DNA from: Paenibacillus pinisoli
Lineage (GTDB): Bacteria > Bacillota > Bacilli > Paenibacillales > Paenibacillaceae
Assembly (NCBI RefSeq): GCF_003605435.1
Contig: NZ_QXQB01000008.1
Location: forward strand, 62,001 to 126,000
Direction of reading: 5' to 3'
Length of the DNA stretch: 64,000 nucleotides
Below are positions 53,066 to 62,516 of this stretch, piece after piece. Both the position numbers and the translations under genes were made by a program. The stretch's first letter is position 1. Each line of letters begins with the position of its first letter. The notes beneath the pieces are model-generated. The model was not told where the DNA came from, made no database searches, and worked only from the letters and a program-made list of their open reading frames with translations.

Positions 53066-53309
53066 GTTTCATCCGGCGGCCAGCCGGGTAAGGAATATAG
53101 GGCGACGGACTTATATGGGAGACTTCTTGCGAATGGTATATCTATCCATAGCGCTGAGCCCTTCGGTATGCTTGCAGATCACCTGCGGGCAAGGGAGAGC
53201 TTTATGCGGGTATCGTCCGTTCTCTATGCCCTTTTTTATGACCAATAAGAAGGGAAAACGTATTCGTTCAACGAAATATTAATGAAATACGTTTCAAAGG
53301 CAGAATATA
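53066..53309. other. Non-coding gap with a spaced inverted repeat
   Basis: No credible gene. AAACGTATT (53256-53264) and AATACGTTT (53286-53294) are exact reverse complements 21 bases apart, just before the subtilase start; they may form an operator. Confidence 0.4.
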
Positions 53310-56300
53310 ATGAACATAGACTACCAAAACGATGCAAAAAAGAAGCAGGATCAGCAGAACGCCAATCCTGCATCTCATATGAATGGCGCGGCTGCAGCGC
53401 GCGCCTGGCCCAAAGCGAAGCGCCTCGTCCGCGGAAGAGGCGCTGACTGTCTTGCGCTTCTGACGCGCAGAGGGCTGCGCCGCGCGTTCCTCGCGCTGCT
53501 GCTCGGGAGCATCGCGCTCTGGGGCTTATCCGCCCCAGGCGCCTCTGCTCCCGGAGGGGGCCCGCCGGCCGGCTACGCGCAGGCGTCCGGCGCGGCAGCG
53601 CTGGCAGAGCAGCCGCAGAGCTGGCTGCTCAAGTGGTCGAGCCCCGAGCTCGCGCATGAGCTGAGCGGGGTGGAGATTATCCGCCGCCAGAGCGAGGCGG
53701 CGGTGGATGTCGTGCGTCCCGCCAAGGATGCGGGCGGGGAGCTGGATGATTGGCTGCGCCGCGTAAGCAGCGCGCCGGGGGTCGAGTATGTGCACCCGAA
53801 CCATAAGGTGCAGATGCTCTCCAATTCCGGGGACTCATCCGATTCAGAAGAGGATGAGAACCAGGAAGACCAGGACCAGCAAGTTGAGCAAGCTGCGAAG
53901 ACTCCGGCGGAAGAGGAAGAGTATGCGGCCGTATCCAAGGATGCCGGCGCGAAGACCTCTTCTTCGCTTACGACAGAATCTCCGGCGGCCAACGAGCCGC
54001 AGGCTTCTGCCAAAGCTGCGCCAGTCAAGGCGAATGATCCGGAGCTGTCGAAGCAAAGCCATTTGGCGCAAATCGGTGCCCAGAAGGCTTGGGAGACGGT
54101 AAGAGAGCATACCGGAATTACAATTGCGTTAGTTGATACGGGTGTAGACCTGGATCATCCCGATCTGAAGGACAACTTGGTGCCCGGCGTCAACCTCGTC
54201 GATTCGAAGAAGCAGCCTGATGACGACAACGGTCACGGAACAAGTGTAGCAGGCGTCATTGCGGCGAAAGGAAATAACGGAATCGGAGTAGCGGGCATCC
54301 TCTGGAATGCCAAGATTATGCCGATCAAAGCGCTGGATGAATGGGGCGACGGAACGGAGCAGGATCTCGGCGAGGGCATTCTGTATGCGGTCCGCAACGG
54401 TGCGAAGGTGGTGGTGCTGTCTGTTGGCCTCCACCGGTATTCTCCCTATATGCAGGACATCGTGAATTATGCAGAAAATAACGGTGTGCTTCTGGTAGCA
54501 GCGGCAGGCAATGACGGCGTGACATTGGGAAGCAAGGCGCATGTCAAATATCCGGCTGCATACCCTACTGTGCTTGCAGTGGGCGGGGTGAAAGCTGACG
54601 GCCAGCCGGATCCGCGGTCCAATCCCGGTTCGGAGTTGGATCTTCTTGCGCCGTGGAACGTATATACCACTGGGGTGAACGGCACCTATAAGAAGGAAGA
54701 GGGTTCATCGATGGCGGCTCCGCAAGCCGCCGCCGCAGCGGCGCTCGTAATGGCTCAAAACCCTGATTTCAAGCCTTATCAAGTAAGAGAGCTGCTACGG
54801 CAGACGGCAAAGGATATCGGTCCCAAAGGAGCGGATTCCACCTCCGGATACGGCATCTTGCAGCTGGATAAGGCCGTTACGGCGGTCTTATCCAAGGATG
54901 GGCATGAACCCAACAACAGTATCGGAGCAGCTGCGACATTCCCCTTGATGAGCCAAATGATCGCGGAGCTTGAGTCGGCTAAAGATCAAGACTGGTATGT
55001 CATTGACGTGCCCTATGACGGAAAGCTTACGATTTACTACAAAGGAATGCCTGAATCGGGGCAGGCTGTGCCGGTTGTACGATTTACGCATTATGCAGGC
55101 GGCAAGCAGTTATCTAGCACCGATACGAAGCTGTCCACCAAAACGATGGACTTCGATGTGAAGAAAGGCAAGCAGTACATACAGGTGCAATACGGAAGTC
55201 CGGAGGAACGTAGGGCGCTTGCTTATTCCCTGATGTCCTCCTTCACGATGAGCCCGGATCCGTATGAGCCGAATGACCGCTTGGCGAATGCGTTCAAGCT
55301 GCAGGCGAAGTCGCAGACGATTACAGGCTCCTTCCACCAGACGGCTGACCGCGACTGGTTCGCCGTTACGTTCAAAGAAGACGGCAAGCTCCAGCTTACG
55401 CTGGAGGGAAGCACCGCCCGAATGGACCTTGGCCTCTCTATCCAGCGGGAAGGCGGATCGCTTACCTTGTATGACGAGAATGGGGAAGGCATGAATGAAT
55501 GGACGCCAGTCATGTCGGTAACGCCCGGAACGTATTATATCAGGGTGCACAATGCAATATCGCTGGAAGCAAGTCCTACAGTAGGCACTTATAAGCTGAG
55601 ACTTGATTACAAACCGGAGCTTACCGATCCCAATGAGCCCAATGACAAAAGCTACGAGGGGCTTCTCATGAATCCGGGAACGGAATACAAGGGTGTCATT
55701 CACAGTACATCAGACATTGACTGGTTCCAGTTCCGCATGCCCAGCTCCGGCATTGTCCGAATGAATGTCGGAGACGTACCGGCGGATGCTTCGCTGAAGC
55801 TGGAGCTGTATGACAAGCGAATGACCCGTGTAGCCCTTGGCACTACGGGCTCCGCTGGAAAGCTGCAGACGCAGGAGCAGGTGCTCCAGACTGGCGTGTA
55901 TTATGTGAAGCTGACATCCAGCAAGGCATTCACGAACCAGTATTACCGTCTCTCCTACCAGTCGGAGGAGCTGATCTCCGGGTTCCGGGACATTAAAGGA
56001 CACTGGGCAAGAGATGAAATTACTGCGATGGCGGGCAGCGGCATTGTGAACGGTACGGGCAACTACCGATTCCAGCCCGAGCGCAATATTACGAGAGCGG
56101 AAGCGGTAGCGATGATTGTCAAGGCTTATAAGCCGCTGACCGGCACTGTCGTGACCAAATCATTCTCGGATGTAAGCAGCAGCCATTGGGCTAACGATGC
56201 CATACGCAGGGCAGTTCAACAGGGTTGGGTGAACGGGTTCCCGGATGGAACCTTCAAGCCCGACAGGCCGGTCACGCGGGCGGAGATGGCTGTGATGATC

Positions 56301-56504
56301 GGGCATGCTGAGGGTATAGCCGCACGAATACCGACCTCCCGTCCGTTCCAGGACGTGTCGCAATACGAATGGTACTCCGCCATGCTTCATGCCATGAAGC
56401 TGGAGGGCAAGCTGAAGGGCGTCGAGCCGAACCGCTTCAAGCCTGAAGGCAATGCGAGCAGAGCCGAATTCACCGTATTGCTGTACCGTTATTACAAGGA
56501 CTAG
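53310..56504 (+). CDS. S8 subtilisin-like serine protease with PPC and SLH domains
   Basis: A 1064-residue exported protease. A basic N-terminus precedes a signal segment (RAFLALLLGSIALWGLSAPG, about residues 50-75), then a propeptide and an acidic Glu/Gln/Ala linker. The catalytic triad is Asp276 (IALVDTGVDLDHPDL), His309 (DDNGHGTSVAGVIA) and Ser467 (EGSSMAAPQAAAAA). Three pre-peptidase C-terminal domains follow, each opened by an EPN(N/D) motif (HEPNNS, YEPNDR, NEPNDK), and three SLH repeats end the protein (DIKGHWARDEITAMA, VSSSHWANDAIRRAV, VSQYEWYSAMLHAM). It should be held on the wall by its SLH domains. The ribosome-binding site before ATG 53310 is weak, so the true start is uncertain. 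Confidence 0.93.
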   Translation: MNIDYQNDAKKKQDQQNANPASHMNGAAAARAWPKAKRLVRGRGADCLALLTRRGLRRAFLALLLGSIALWGLSAPGASAPGGGPPAGYAQASGAAALAEQPQSWLLKWSSPELAHELSGVEIIRRQSEAAVDVVRPAKDAGGELDDWLRRVSSAPGVEYVHPNHKVQMLSNSGDSSDSEEDENQEDQDQQVEQAAKTPAEEEEYAAVSKDAGAKTSSSLTTESPAANEPQASAKAAPVKANDPELSKQSHLAQIGAQKAWETVREHTGITIALVDTGVDLDHPDLKDNLVPGVNLVDSKKQPDDDNGHGTSVAGVIAAKGNNGIGVAGILWNAKIMPIKALDEWGDGTEQDLGEGILYAVRNGAKVVVLSVGLHRYSPYMQDIVNYAENNGVLLVAAAGNDGVTLGSKAHVKYPAAYPTVLAVGGVKADGQPDPRSNPGSELDLLAPWNVYTTGVNGTYKKEEGSSMAAPQAAAAAALVMAQNPDFKPYQVRELLRQTAKDIGPKGADSTSGYGILQLDKAVTAVLSKDGHEPNNSIGAAATFPLMSQMIAELESAKDQDWYVIDVPYDGKLTIYYKGMPESGQAVPVVRFTHYAGGKQLSSTDTKLSTKTMDFDVKKGKQYIQVQYGSPEERRALAYSLMSSFTMSPDPYEPNDRLANAFKLQAKSQTITGSFHQTADRDWFAVTFKEDGKLQLTLEGSTARMDLGLSIQREGGSLTLYDENGEGMNEWTPVMSVTPGTYYIRVHNAISLEASPTVGTYKLRLDYKPELTDPNEPNDKSYEGLLMNPGTEYKGVIHSTSDIDWFQFRMPSSGIVRMNVGDVPADASLKLELYDKRMTRVALGTTGSAGKLQTQEQVLQTGVYYVKLTSSKAFTNQYYRLSYQSEELISGFRDIKGHWARDEITAMAGSGIVNGTGNYRFQPERNITRAEAVAMIVKAYKPLTGTVVTKSFSDVSSSHWANDAIRRAVQQGWVNGFPDGTFKPDRPVTRAEMAVMIGHAEGIAARIPTSRPFQDVSQYEWYSAMLHAMKLEGKLKGVEPNRFKPEGNASRAEFTVLLYRYYKD

Positions 56505-56535
56505 GACAGCATTAGCTGCTGCCTGAGGAGGAGCT

Positions 56536-56799
56536 ATGGGAAACAACGATGTAATGGGCGATTTACTCCGGATAAACGGGTTAACGGGACTGTTTTCGAT
56601 TGTGGTAGAGCTGCTCAGCATCCTGCTTGTATGGATGCTGATTCGGGAAGTGAAGTGGGAGACGTTTTTTCATTTTCCCAACAGCCGAAAAGCGCAGGTG
56701 CTGAAAATCGTGTTCACCGTTGTACTGGGGCATATGTTCGCTCAATTTATATTGCAATATTGGAATTACACTGTCATGCTGAAAACCTTTGTCGAATAA
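56536..56799 (+). CDS. ywzB: DUF1146 family membrane protein (YwzB-like)
   Basis: An 87-residue protein with two hydrophobic segments (LFSIVVELLSILLVWMLI; VLKIVFTVVLGHMFAQFIL) around a VKWETFFHFP loop. Small DUF1146 proteins of this shape lie between the atp genes and murA in Bacillus. Function unknown. GAGGAGG lies 9 bases before the ATG. Confidence 0.85.
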   Translation: MGNNDVMGDLLRINGLTGLFSIVVELLSILLVWMLIREVKWETFFHFPNSRKAQVLKIVFTVVLGHMFAQFILQYWNYTVMLKTFVE

Positions 56800-56967
56800 C
56801 AACAGCGAAACATGTTAACAATGGGTAATACCATGCTGCGTATTTTGTAGAAATTCGTCGTCTAAAAGGGATGTTTCTGACCCATTGCAAGGATGAATTT
56901 TTCCTTAAAGTTCAAATACGCTGCAAGTTTCCGCCAATTAGGCATGAAAGAAAAAACTGGAAAGAAT

Positions 56968-56996
56968 TTAACCCTTGTCGATTATTGCGGCATAAT
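56968..56996 (+). promoter_or_regulatory. Candidate promoter of murA
   Basis: TTAACC (56968-56973), 17-base spacer, CATAAT (56991-56996), 76 bases before the murA ATG. Confidence 0.45.
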
Positions 56997-57071
56997 GTTA
57001 AGATGAAGGTTAGTAATGCGATCGAAAACTGTCTAATTATTGAAATTGCTATTCGCGGAGGGAACACAAAG

Positions 57072-58436
57072 ATGACTAAAATTATCGTCCGCGGAGGCCA
57101 GCGTCTAACGGGCACGGTCCGCGTAAGCGGCGCCAAAAATGCAGTGCTCCCCATTCTTGCTGCCTCATTACTAGCGACGGAAGGAGACAGCGTCATCTGT
57201 GACGTTCCCCTCCTCGACGACGTTATGACGATTCAAGACGTGCTCGCTTCACTAGGAGCGCAAATTTCTTATAATAATGAAACCATGCGGGTATCCGCAC
57301 CTCTAATTTCGTCCTTCGAAGCGCCTTACGAGCTCATTCGCAAGATGAGAGCTTCTTTCCTGGTTATGGGTCCATTGCTGGCCCGTATCGGAAGGGTAAG
57401 AATCTCGCTTCCAGGCGGCTGCGCCATCGGCACCAGACCGATTGACCAGCACTTGAAAGGCTTCGAAGCGATGGGCGCAGAGATTACACTCGGCCAAGGC
57501 TTTATTGAGGCGACTGCGCCGACAAGGCTGAAAGGCGCCAAAATTTATCTCGACGTGGCAAGCGTAGGCGCTACGGAGAACATTATGATGGCTGCTGCGC
57601 TGGCCAACGGCACGACAACGATCGAAAATGCGGCGAAGGAGCCGGAGATTGTGGATCTGGCCAATTACATCAATGCGATGGGCGGCAAGGTCCGCGGCGC
57701 AGGCACCGGCATGATCCGTATTGAAGGCGTCGAGCGCATGAAGGGCGCGAAGCACAATGTCATTCCTGACCGTGTAGAAGCGGGCACGTATATGATTGCT
57801 TCCGCGATTACAGGCGGAGATGTCTTCATTGAAGGAGCGATCGCCGATCATCTGACACCGGTCATCTCCAAGCTTCAGGAGATGGGTGTGGAGATTACCG
57901 AGAGCGACAGCGGCATCCGCGTGCGCTCCAGCCAATCCTTGAAAGCGGTAGACGTCAAGACGCTGCCGCATCCGGGCTTCCCGACAGACATGCAGTCCCA
58001 GATGATGGCGCTGCTTCTTGTATCGGAAGGTACGAGCGTTGTGACGGAGACAGTATTCGAGAATCGCTTTATGCATGTGGAGCAATTCCAGAAGATGAAC
58101 GCGAGCATCAAGGTTGATGGACGCTCAGCGATTGTAACCGGCGGAGTGCCGCTTTCGGGAGCGAAAGTGTGCGCCACTGATCTTCGCGCCGGCGCGGCTC
58201 TGATCTGTGCCGCGCTTCGTGCAGACGGAGAGACGGAAGTAACTGGCTTGCATCATATCGATCGCGGGTATGTGGATATTACAGGCAAGCTGGCGTCGCT
58301 TGGCGCCAACATCTCTCGCGAGGAAGCGTCGGAGAGTGTAGCCGCTGCACAAGCGATCAGCAAATCAGCCGATTCCGCAGCTTACAAGCGAGAGAAGGAA
58401 GTTGCTGTACTGAAGGTTCAGCCGACTTGGGCTTAA
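57072..58436 (+). CDS. murA: UDP-N-acetylglucosamine 1-carboxyvinyltransferase
   Basis: MurA transfers enolpyruvate from PEP to UDP-GlcNAc, the first committed step of peptidoglycan synthesis and the fosfomycin target. The catalytic Cys is in LPGGCAIGTRPIDQH, so the enzyme should be fosfomycin-sensitive type. Start ATG 57072 has GGAGGG upstream; the longer open frame from 56871 runs through the promoter. About 454 residues, roughly 20 more than usual, because of a charged C-terminal tail (SAAYKREKEVAVLKVQPTWA). Confidence 0.97.
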   Translation: MTKIIVRGGQRLTGTVRVSGAKNAVLPILAASLLATEGDSVICDVPLLDDVMTIQDVLASLGAQISYNNETMRVSAPLISSFEAPYELIRKMRASFLVMGPLLARIGRVRISLPGGCAIGTRPIDQHLKGFEAMGAEITLGQGFIEATAPTRLKGAKIYLDVASVGATENIMMAAALANGTTTIENAAKEPEIVDLANYINAMGGKVRGAGTGMIRIEGVERMKGAKHNVIPDRVEAGTYMIASAITGGDVFIEGAIADHLTPVISKLQEMGVEITESDSGIRVRSSQSLKAVDVKTLPHPGFPTDMQSQMMALLLVSEGTSVVTETVFENRFMHVEQFQKMNASIKVDGRSAIVTGGVPLSGAKVCATDLRAGAALICAALRADGETEVTGLHHIDRGYVDITGKLASLGANISREEASESVAAAQAISKSADSAAYKREKEVAVLKVQPTWA

Positions 58437-58461
58437 CAGACCGAATAGAAAATCAACACAA

Positions 58462-58511
58462 ACGGGAGATTTCCTTATCGCCGGAAGGCGGAGGGAATCT
58501 TCCGTTTTTTT
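58462..58511 (+). terminator. murA terminator
   Basis: ACGGGAGATTTCC pairs with GGGAATCTTCCGT (mismatch and G-T tolerated), followed by seven T. Confidence 0.8.
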
Positions 58512-58728
58512 GCTGCGGAGAACTGCATAGTTCTTGGTCCCGTAAGCGGCATTCATTTAATAGGCCTGCCAAAAAGGAGATTAGAGAAGCCTCATTTTGC
58601 TTCTATCCTACTAGACATCTTCATAGACTGTACTATCAGGACGTGGACAAGAGACGTCCGTATAGAAGCGCGGGCAAGGAGCTACAAGGCTCCACGCGCA
58701 GGGATGGAGGGAGGTCGGCAGGCTAAGC

Positions 58729-59946
58729 ATGGCAGCAGGAAAGCTTGCTAGAATCGGATTAAGTTTGCGTAGAAGCAAGGATTGGTGGATTGTATTTGGC
58801 ATTGGTGTGCTGCTCGGATTTACGATATTCGGAATGAGAGGAATGATCATGGCTTCCAGCTCCGCGGCAATTGAGAGAGGCATGTCAGCCGAGATCCGGC
58901 TGCCGGGGGGGATTCCCGAATCGGTGGAGCCCGTTGCGCGTACAAGCCATAACGAAAAGCCTCGGCCTGCCGTACAACAGGTAGAGGAGGCGCCTCTTCC
59001 ATCAGCTCCGGCTGCCCAGCCAGTACCGGCAGGTGAAACGAAGACGGATTCGGCAGAGCTGGCGGTTCCGGCCAAAGGGGTACTCGACCATCAGCGTGTA
59101 CGAGTCTACCTGACGAATCGGAAGAAGGTAGAGAGCGTTCCGCTTGAGACTTATGTGACGGGCGTGCTCGCAGCAGAGATGCCGGTTGACTTCGAGCTGG
59201 AAGCGCTGAAGGCGCAAGCGATTGCGGCCCGCACTTATATTGTAAAGCGTTTATCCTCGGGGGAGACAGCTAGCGAAAGGGCCGATGTGCTGGATACGGT
59301 GCAGCATCAGGCGTATCTATCAAAGGACGAGCTGAACAAGCGCTGGAAGGGGCAAGAGAAAAGCGCCAATCTGGCGAAGCTCAAGCGGGCAATAGATGAG
59401 ACGCGCGGGTTTATTCTAACCTATAAGGGCGAGCCGATCGAGGCGGCGTTTTTCTCTACCAGCAACGGATTCACAGAGAACTCGGAGGAATACTGGACAC
59501 AGTCGCTCCCATACCTGCGCAGCGTGGCGAGCCCATGGGACGAGGCGATCTCTCCCCGTTATGAAGCGGAGACCTCCTTCTCCAAGAAGGAATTGCTCCG
59601 CGCCCTTGGACTTACGGGAAAGGCGGCGGGTTCCAAGCTCTCTATTAAGGTGACACAGCGTACCGAAGGCAACCGGATCAAAGAGGTCGTCGTCAATGGC
59701 CAATCTTTTAGCGGAAGGGAAGTAAGAGAGAAGCTTGGCCTTGCATCCTCCCACTTCAGCTGGAAGATCAAAGAAGACGAGATTGTGTTCGTCACTTACG
59801 GGCTCGGCCACGGCGTCGGCATGAGCCAATGGGGAGCCAACGGCATGGCGCAGGAAGGCAAGCTGGCGACCGAAATTCTGATGCATTATTATACCGGCAC
59901 GAAAGTGGAACAAGCTTCGAAGCTTCCAATTCGGACAACCTCTTAA
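58729..59946 (+). CDS. spoIID: Stage II sporulation protein D
   Basis: SpoIID is a mother-cell lytic transglycosylase that works with SpoIIM and SpoIIP in engulfment. 405 residues: membrane anchor at about 18-40 (WWIVFGIGVLLGFTIFGM), a Pro/Ala-rich linker, then the SpoIID domain (VYLTNRKKVESVPLETYVTG, GVLAAEMPVDFELEALKAQA with the catalytic Glu, AARTY) and the C-terminal GLGHGVGMSQWGANGMA motif. ATG 58729 follows GGAGGGAGG at distance. No clear sigma-E promoter was found upstream. Confidence 0.95.
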   Translation: MAAGKLARIGLSLRRSKDWWIVFGIGVLLGFTIFGMRGMIMASSSAAIERGMSAEIRLPGGIPESVEPVARTSHNEKPRPAVQQVEEAPLPSAPAAQPVPAGETKTDSAELAVPAKGVLDHQRVRVYLTNRKKVESVPLETYVTGVLAAEMPVDFELEALKAQAIAARTYIVKRLSSGETASERADVLDTVQHQAYLSKDELNKRWKGQEKSANLAKLKRAIDETRGFILTYKGEPIEAAFFSTSNGFTENSEEYWTQSLPYLRSVASPWDEAISPRYEAETSFSKKELLRALGLTGKAAGSKLSIKVTQRTEGNRIKEVVVNGQSFSGREVREKLGLASSHFSWKIKEDEIVFVTYGLGHGVGMSQWGANGMAQEGKLATEILMHYYTGTKVEQASKLPIRTTS

Positions 59947-59963
59947 AATTTGATATGCCTCAC

Positions 59964-59992
59964 GTATAAACCTAGCAGATGTGGCAACAATG
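59964..59992 (+). promoter_or_regulatory. Sigma-F-like promoter of spoIIQ
   Basis: GTATA (59964-59968), 14-base spacer, GGCAACAATG (59983-59992) matches GYWTA / GGnRAnAnTR. It supports translation from ATG 60011 and not from the upstream GTG at 59981. Confidence 0.6.
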
Positions 59993-60010
59993 GCTAGTGA
60001 GGTGATATCA

Positions 60011-60754
60011 ATGAATGATCAAAACCACGACAAACAAAAGCAAAGACCAGAGGAAACTCCCAAAAACTCACTGGGAGGAGCGTCTGCCGCGAAATCTAGC
60101 AGCGGACTGAAGAAACTATTCGCAAAGCGTTGGGTTTCTCCAGCAATCTTCATGGCTGCGGCGGCAATTATCGTAACCTTAATGTGGATCTATCAGGGAT
60201 CTGATCCGGCGAAACCGACAACGGGCCCGGACAACTCTACTGAGGTCGCACAAGGGGAGCAAGGCGAAGGTCAGGTTACGCCTGAGGATGACGTTGACGT
60301 CGTAGCTATCGCCGAGGATATGAAGTGGCCGGTGGCGAGCAAGCAAGGCCTGCAAGTGGAGACGAAGTTTTATGATGAGAAAGCTAGCGAGACCGACAAG
60401 GAAGCGGCGCTTATCCAGGTCGGAACCACGTACTCGCCGCATACGGGCATCGACTTCGCCGATCCGAACGGCCAGCCGTTCGACGTGCTGGCAGCGCTGG
60501 ACGGCAAGGTAACGCGTGTGGAGCCGCATCCGCTGAATGGCAATATTATCGAGATCAGCCATGGCAACGGCCTCGTAACGGTGTATCAAAGCTTGACGGA
60601 TGTTCAAGTGGAGGAAGGCGACGAGGTAACCCAAGGCGCGGTCATCGCTCAAGCGGGCCGCAGCGACCTGGAACGCGATCTCGGCATCCATCTGCACTTC
60701 GAGACCAGGCTGAACGGCAAGACGGTTAATCCGACCGAATACATTTCCGAATAA
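60011..60754 (+). CDS. spoIIQ: SpoIIQ-like M23 (LytM) peptidase-domain protein
   Basis: Forespore membrane protein that pairs with SpoIIIAH in the channel linking the two sporangial cells. About 247 residues: cytoplasmic tail, one helix (WVSPAIFMAAAAIIVTLMWI, about 42-62), then a LytM domain. Both zinc motifs are intact: SPHTGIDFAD (HxxxD) and GIHLHFETR (HxH). B. subtilis SpoIIQ has lost a zinc ligand, whereas clostridial ones keep it. ATG 60011 follows GAGGTGAT. Position between spoIID and spoIIID supports the name. Confidence 0.93.
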   Translation: MNDQNHDKQKQRPEETPKNSLGGASAAKSSSGLKKLFAKRWVSPAIFMAAAAIIVTLMWIYQGSDPAKPTTGPDNSTEVAQGEQGEGQVTPEDDVDVVAIAEDMKWPVASKQGLQVETKFYDEKASETDKEAALIQVGTTYSPHTGIDFADPNGQPFDVLAALDGKVTRVEPHPLNGNIIEISHGNGLVTVYQSLTDVQVEEGDEVTQGAVIAQAGRSDLERDLGIHLHFETRLNGKTVNPTEYISE

Positions 60755-60788
60755 TTCGGTGCGGCAGGCAAAAAAGCCGAAAGCTGCG

Positions 60789-60828
60789 ACAGGCGGGGGA
60801 CAATTCCCCCGCCTGTTTTGTTTTTTTC
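60789..60828 (+). terminator. spoIIQ terminator
   Basis: ACAGGCGGGGGA pairs perfectly with TCCCCCGCCTGT across CAAT, followed by a T-rich tract. Confidence 0.92.
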
Positions 60829-60870
60829 AAAAATTATTGCCTTTCGGGGCTTGTCACGCTTGGACATAAA

Positions 60871-60898
60871 GAATATCTACCCGCTCCACTCATATAAT
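60871..60898 (+). promoter_or_regulatory. Sigma-E-like promoter of spoIIID
   Basis: GAATATC (60871-60877), 13-base spacer, CATATAAT (60891-60898) is close to the sigma-E pattern KMATATT / CATACAAT. It lies 34 bases before the spoIIID GTG. Confidence 0.6.
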
Positions 60899-60931
60899 GT
60901 ACCAAACTATCTCGAGTAGGGAGGCGGGAAC

Positions 60932-61219
60932 GTGCACGATTACATCAAAGAGCGAACCATTAAAATAGGCCGTTGCATCGTGGAGACGAAGCATACGGTG
61001 CGAACGATCGCCAAAGAGTTCGGCGTGTCCAAAAGCACGGTGCATAAGGATTTGACCGAACGGTTGCCGGAGATTAACCCCGACCTGGCAGACCAGGTGA
61101 AGCACATTCTCGAATACCACAAGTCGATCAGACACCTCAGAGGAGGCGAAGCGACTAAAATTAAGTACAAGAAAACAAGCGCGAAGAAACGGGAGGTATT
61201 GGCTGCCGGGAAGGCTTGA
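60932..61219 (+). CDS. spoIIID: Stage III sporulation transcriptional regulator SpoIIID
   Basis: Mother-cell DNA-binding protein that represses part of the sigma-E regulon and activates sigK. 95 residues; the helix-turn-helix is TVRTIAKEFGVSKSTVHKDL and a basic C-terminal helix follows (KIKYKKTSAKKR). GTG start with GGGAGGCGGG upstream. Close in length and sequence to the B. subtilis protein. Confidence 0.97.
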   Translation: MHDYIKERTIKIGRCIVETKHTVRTIAKEFGVSKSTVHKDLTERLPEINPDLADQVKHILEYHKSIRHLRGGEATKIKYKKTSAKKREVLAAGKA

Positions 61220-61369
61220 CGCCTCGGGGATGAATTCCTGATTTTTTTACAAAGCGTAGAGGATTTTTGTCCTTTTTGGCGAATAATGTTCGTTAGGGGT
61301 TTTTCCTGTTTTGGGAAAACAGTAATGGAACGTTATGATCATTATTATTCGTTGGGGGACTTAAGCCTT

Positions 61370-62359
61370 ATGCTGAGCAAGGATATCGGAATTGATCTTG
61401 GGACAGCCAATGTGTCTATTCATGTGAAAGGGAAAGGCGTCGTGCTTGACGAGCCATCTGTTGTTGCCATTGAGAGCGACAGCAAGAAGGTGCTCGCTGT
61501 CGGCGAGGACGCGCATCGCATGGTCGGGCGTACACCCGGCAATATTGTGGCTATCCGGCCGCTGAGGGACGGCGTAATCGCCGATTTCGAGATTACGGAA
61601 ATTATGTTGAAAGCGTTTATTGACCGCGTGGACGGCCGCAAGTGGTTCAGCCGTCCACGTATCCTCATCTGCGCCCCAACGAATATTACATCCGTGGAGC
61701 AGAAGGCGATTCGCGAGGCTGCCGAGCGCAGCGGCGCGAAGGAAGTCTATTTGGAAGAAGAGCCGAAGGCTGCTGCGATCGGAGCAGGCATGGACATCTT
61801 CCAGCCTAGCGGCAATATGGTCGTAGACATCGGCGGCGGCACGACAGACGTGGCCGTTTTGTCCATGGGCGACATTGTAACGGCATCTTCGATCAAAGTC
61901 GCGGGGGACAAGTTCGACGACGCTATCATGAAGTATATTAAGAACAAGTACAAGCTATTGATCGGTGAGCGGACAAGCGAGGATATTAAAATCAAGATCG
62001 GTACGGTATACGATAACGGGCGCCAGGAAGAGATGGACATAAGAGGCCGCGATATGGTATCCGGTCTTCCTCTGACGGTAACGATTCGTTCGAATGAAAT
62101 CCGGGAAGCGCTATGGGATCCGGTCATGTCCATCGTGGCCGCAGCCAAATTCGTTCTGGAGCAGACACCGCCGGAGCTGTCGGCGGATATCATCGACAGA
62201 GGCGTCATTCTGACAGGCGGCGGAGCGCTGCTGGACGGGCTGGATGCACTGCTGGCGGACGAGCTGAAGGTGCCGGTGCTTATCGCTGAAGACCCGATGC
62301 ATTGTGTCGTGAAAGGGACGGGCATCCTGCTCGACAACCTGGACAAGCTTAGAAAATAA
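61370..62359 (+). CDS. mbl: MreB-like actin homologue Mbl
   Basis: Bacterial actin guiding cell-wall elongation. About 329 residues. Nucleotide-binding parts: DIGIDLGTANVSIHVKGKG, MVVDIGGGTTDVAVLSMGD, VILTGGGALLDGLD. The position after spoIIID identifies Mbl rather than MreB. ATG 61370 (MLSKDIGIDLG) matches homologue starts; an in-frame ATG at 61286 would add 28 unlike residues, although the Shine-Dalgarno GGGGGA is 11 bases from 61370. Confidence 0.95.
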   Translation: MLSKDIGIDLGTANVSIHVKGKGVVLDEPSVVAIESDSKKVLAVGEDAHRMVGRTPGNIVAIRPLRDGVIADFEITEIMLKAFIDRVDGRKWFSRPRILICAPTNITSVEQKAIREAAERSGAKEVYLEEEPKAAAIGAGMDIFQPSGNMVVDIGGGTTDVAVLSMGDIVTASSIKVAGDKFDDAIMKYIKNKYKLLIGERTSEDIKIKIGTVYDNGRQEEMDIRGRDMVSGLPLTVTIRSNEIREALWDPVMSIVAAAKFVLEQTPPELSADIIDRGVILTGGGALLDGLDALLADELKVPVLIAEDPMHCVVKGTGILLDNLDKLRK

Positions 62360-62516
62360 GTCCCTATTTCAAAGGACAAGCTTTCGCAGGTAGGCCGCCA
62401 TAGGGGGGCGGGCCGAGGCGGAAATGAGTCTAAGGTCATAGGCAAAGGCTATTCAGAGGGCTTCGCGTTCAACCGATAATAGAGGATAGAGATCACGTAC
62501 CGGTATATACGAAGCC

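Noticed and set aside
53064..53282. Small protein gene before the subtilase
   Set aside because: No ribosome-binding site, no conserved features, and it overlaps the nuo terminator.
56800..57071. T-box or other leader RNA before murA
   Set aside because: No specifier loop or T-box core sequence; only a distant CAATGGGT/ACCCATTG pairing and a plain promoter near 56968-56996.
62460..62490. Sigma-D promoter for flhO (ACCGATAA at about 62474)
   Set aside because: No TAAA-type -35 at about 15 bases upstream.
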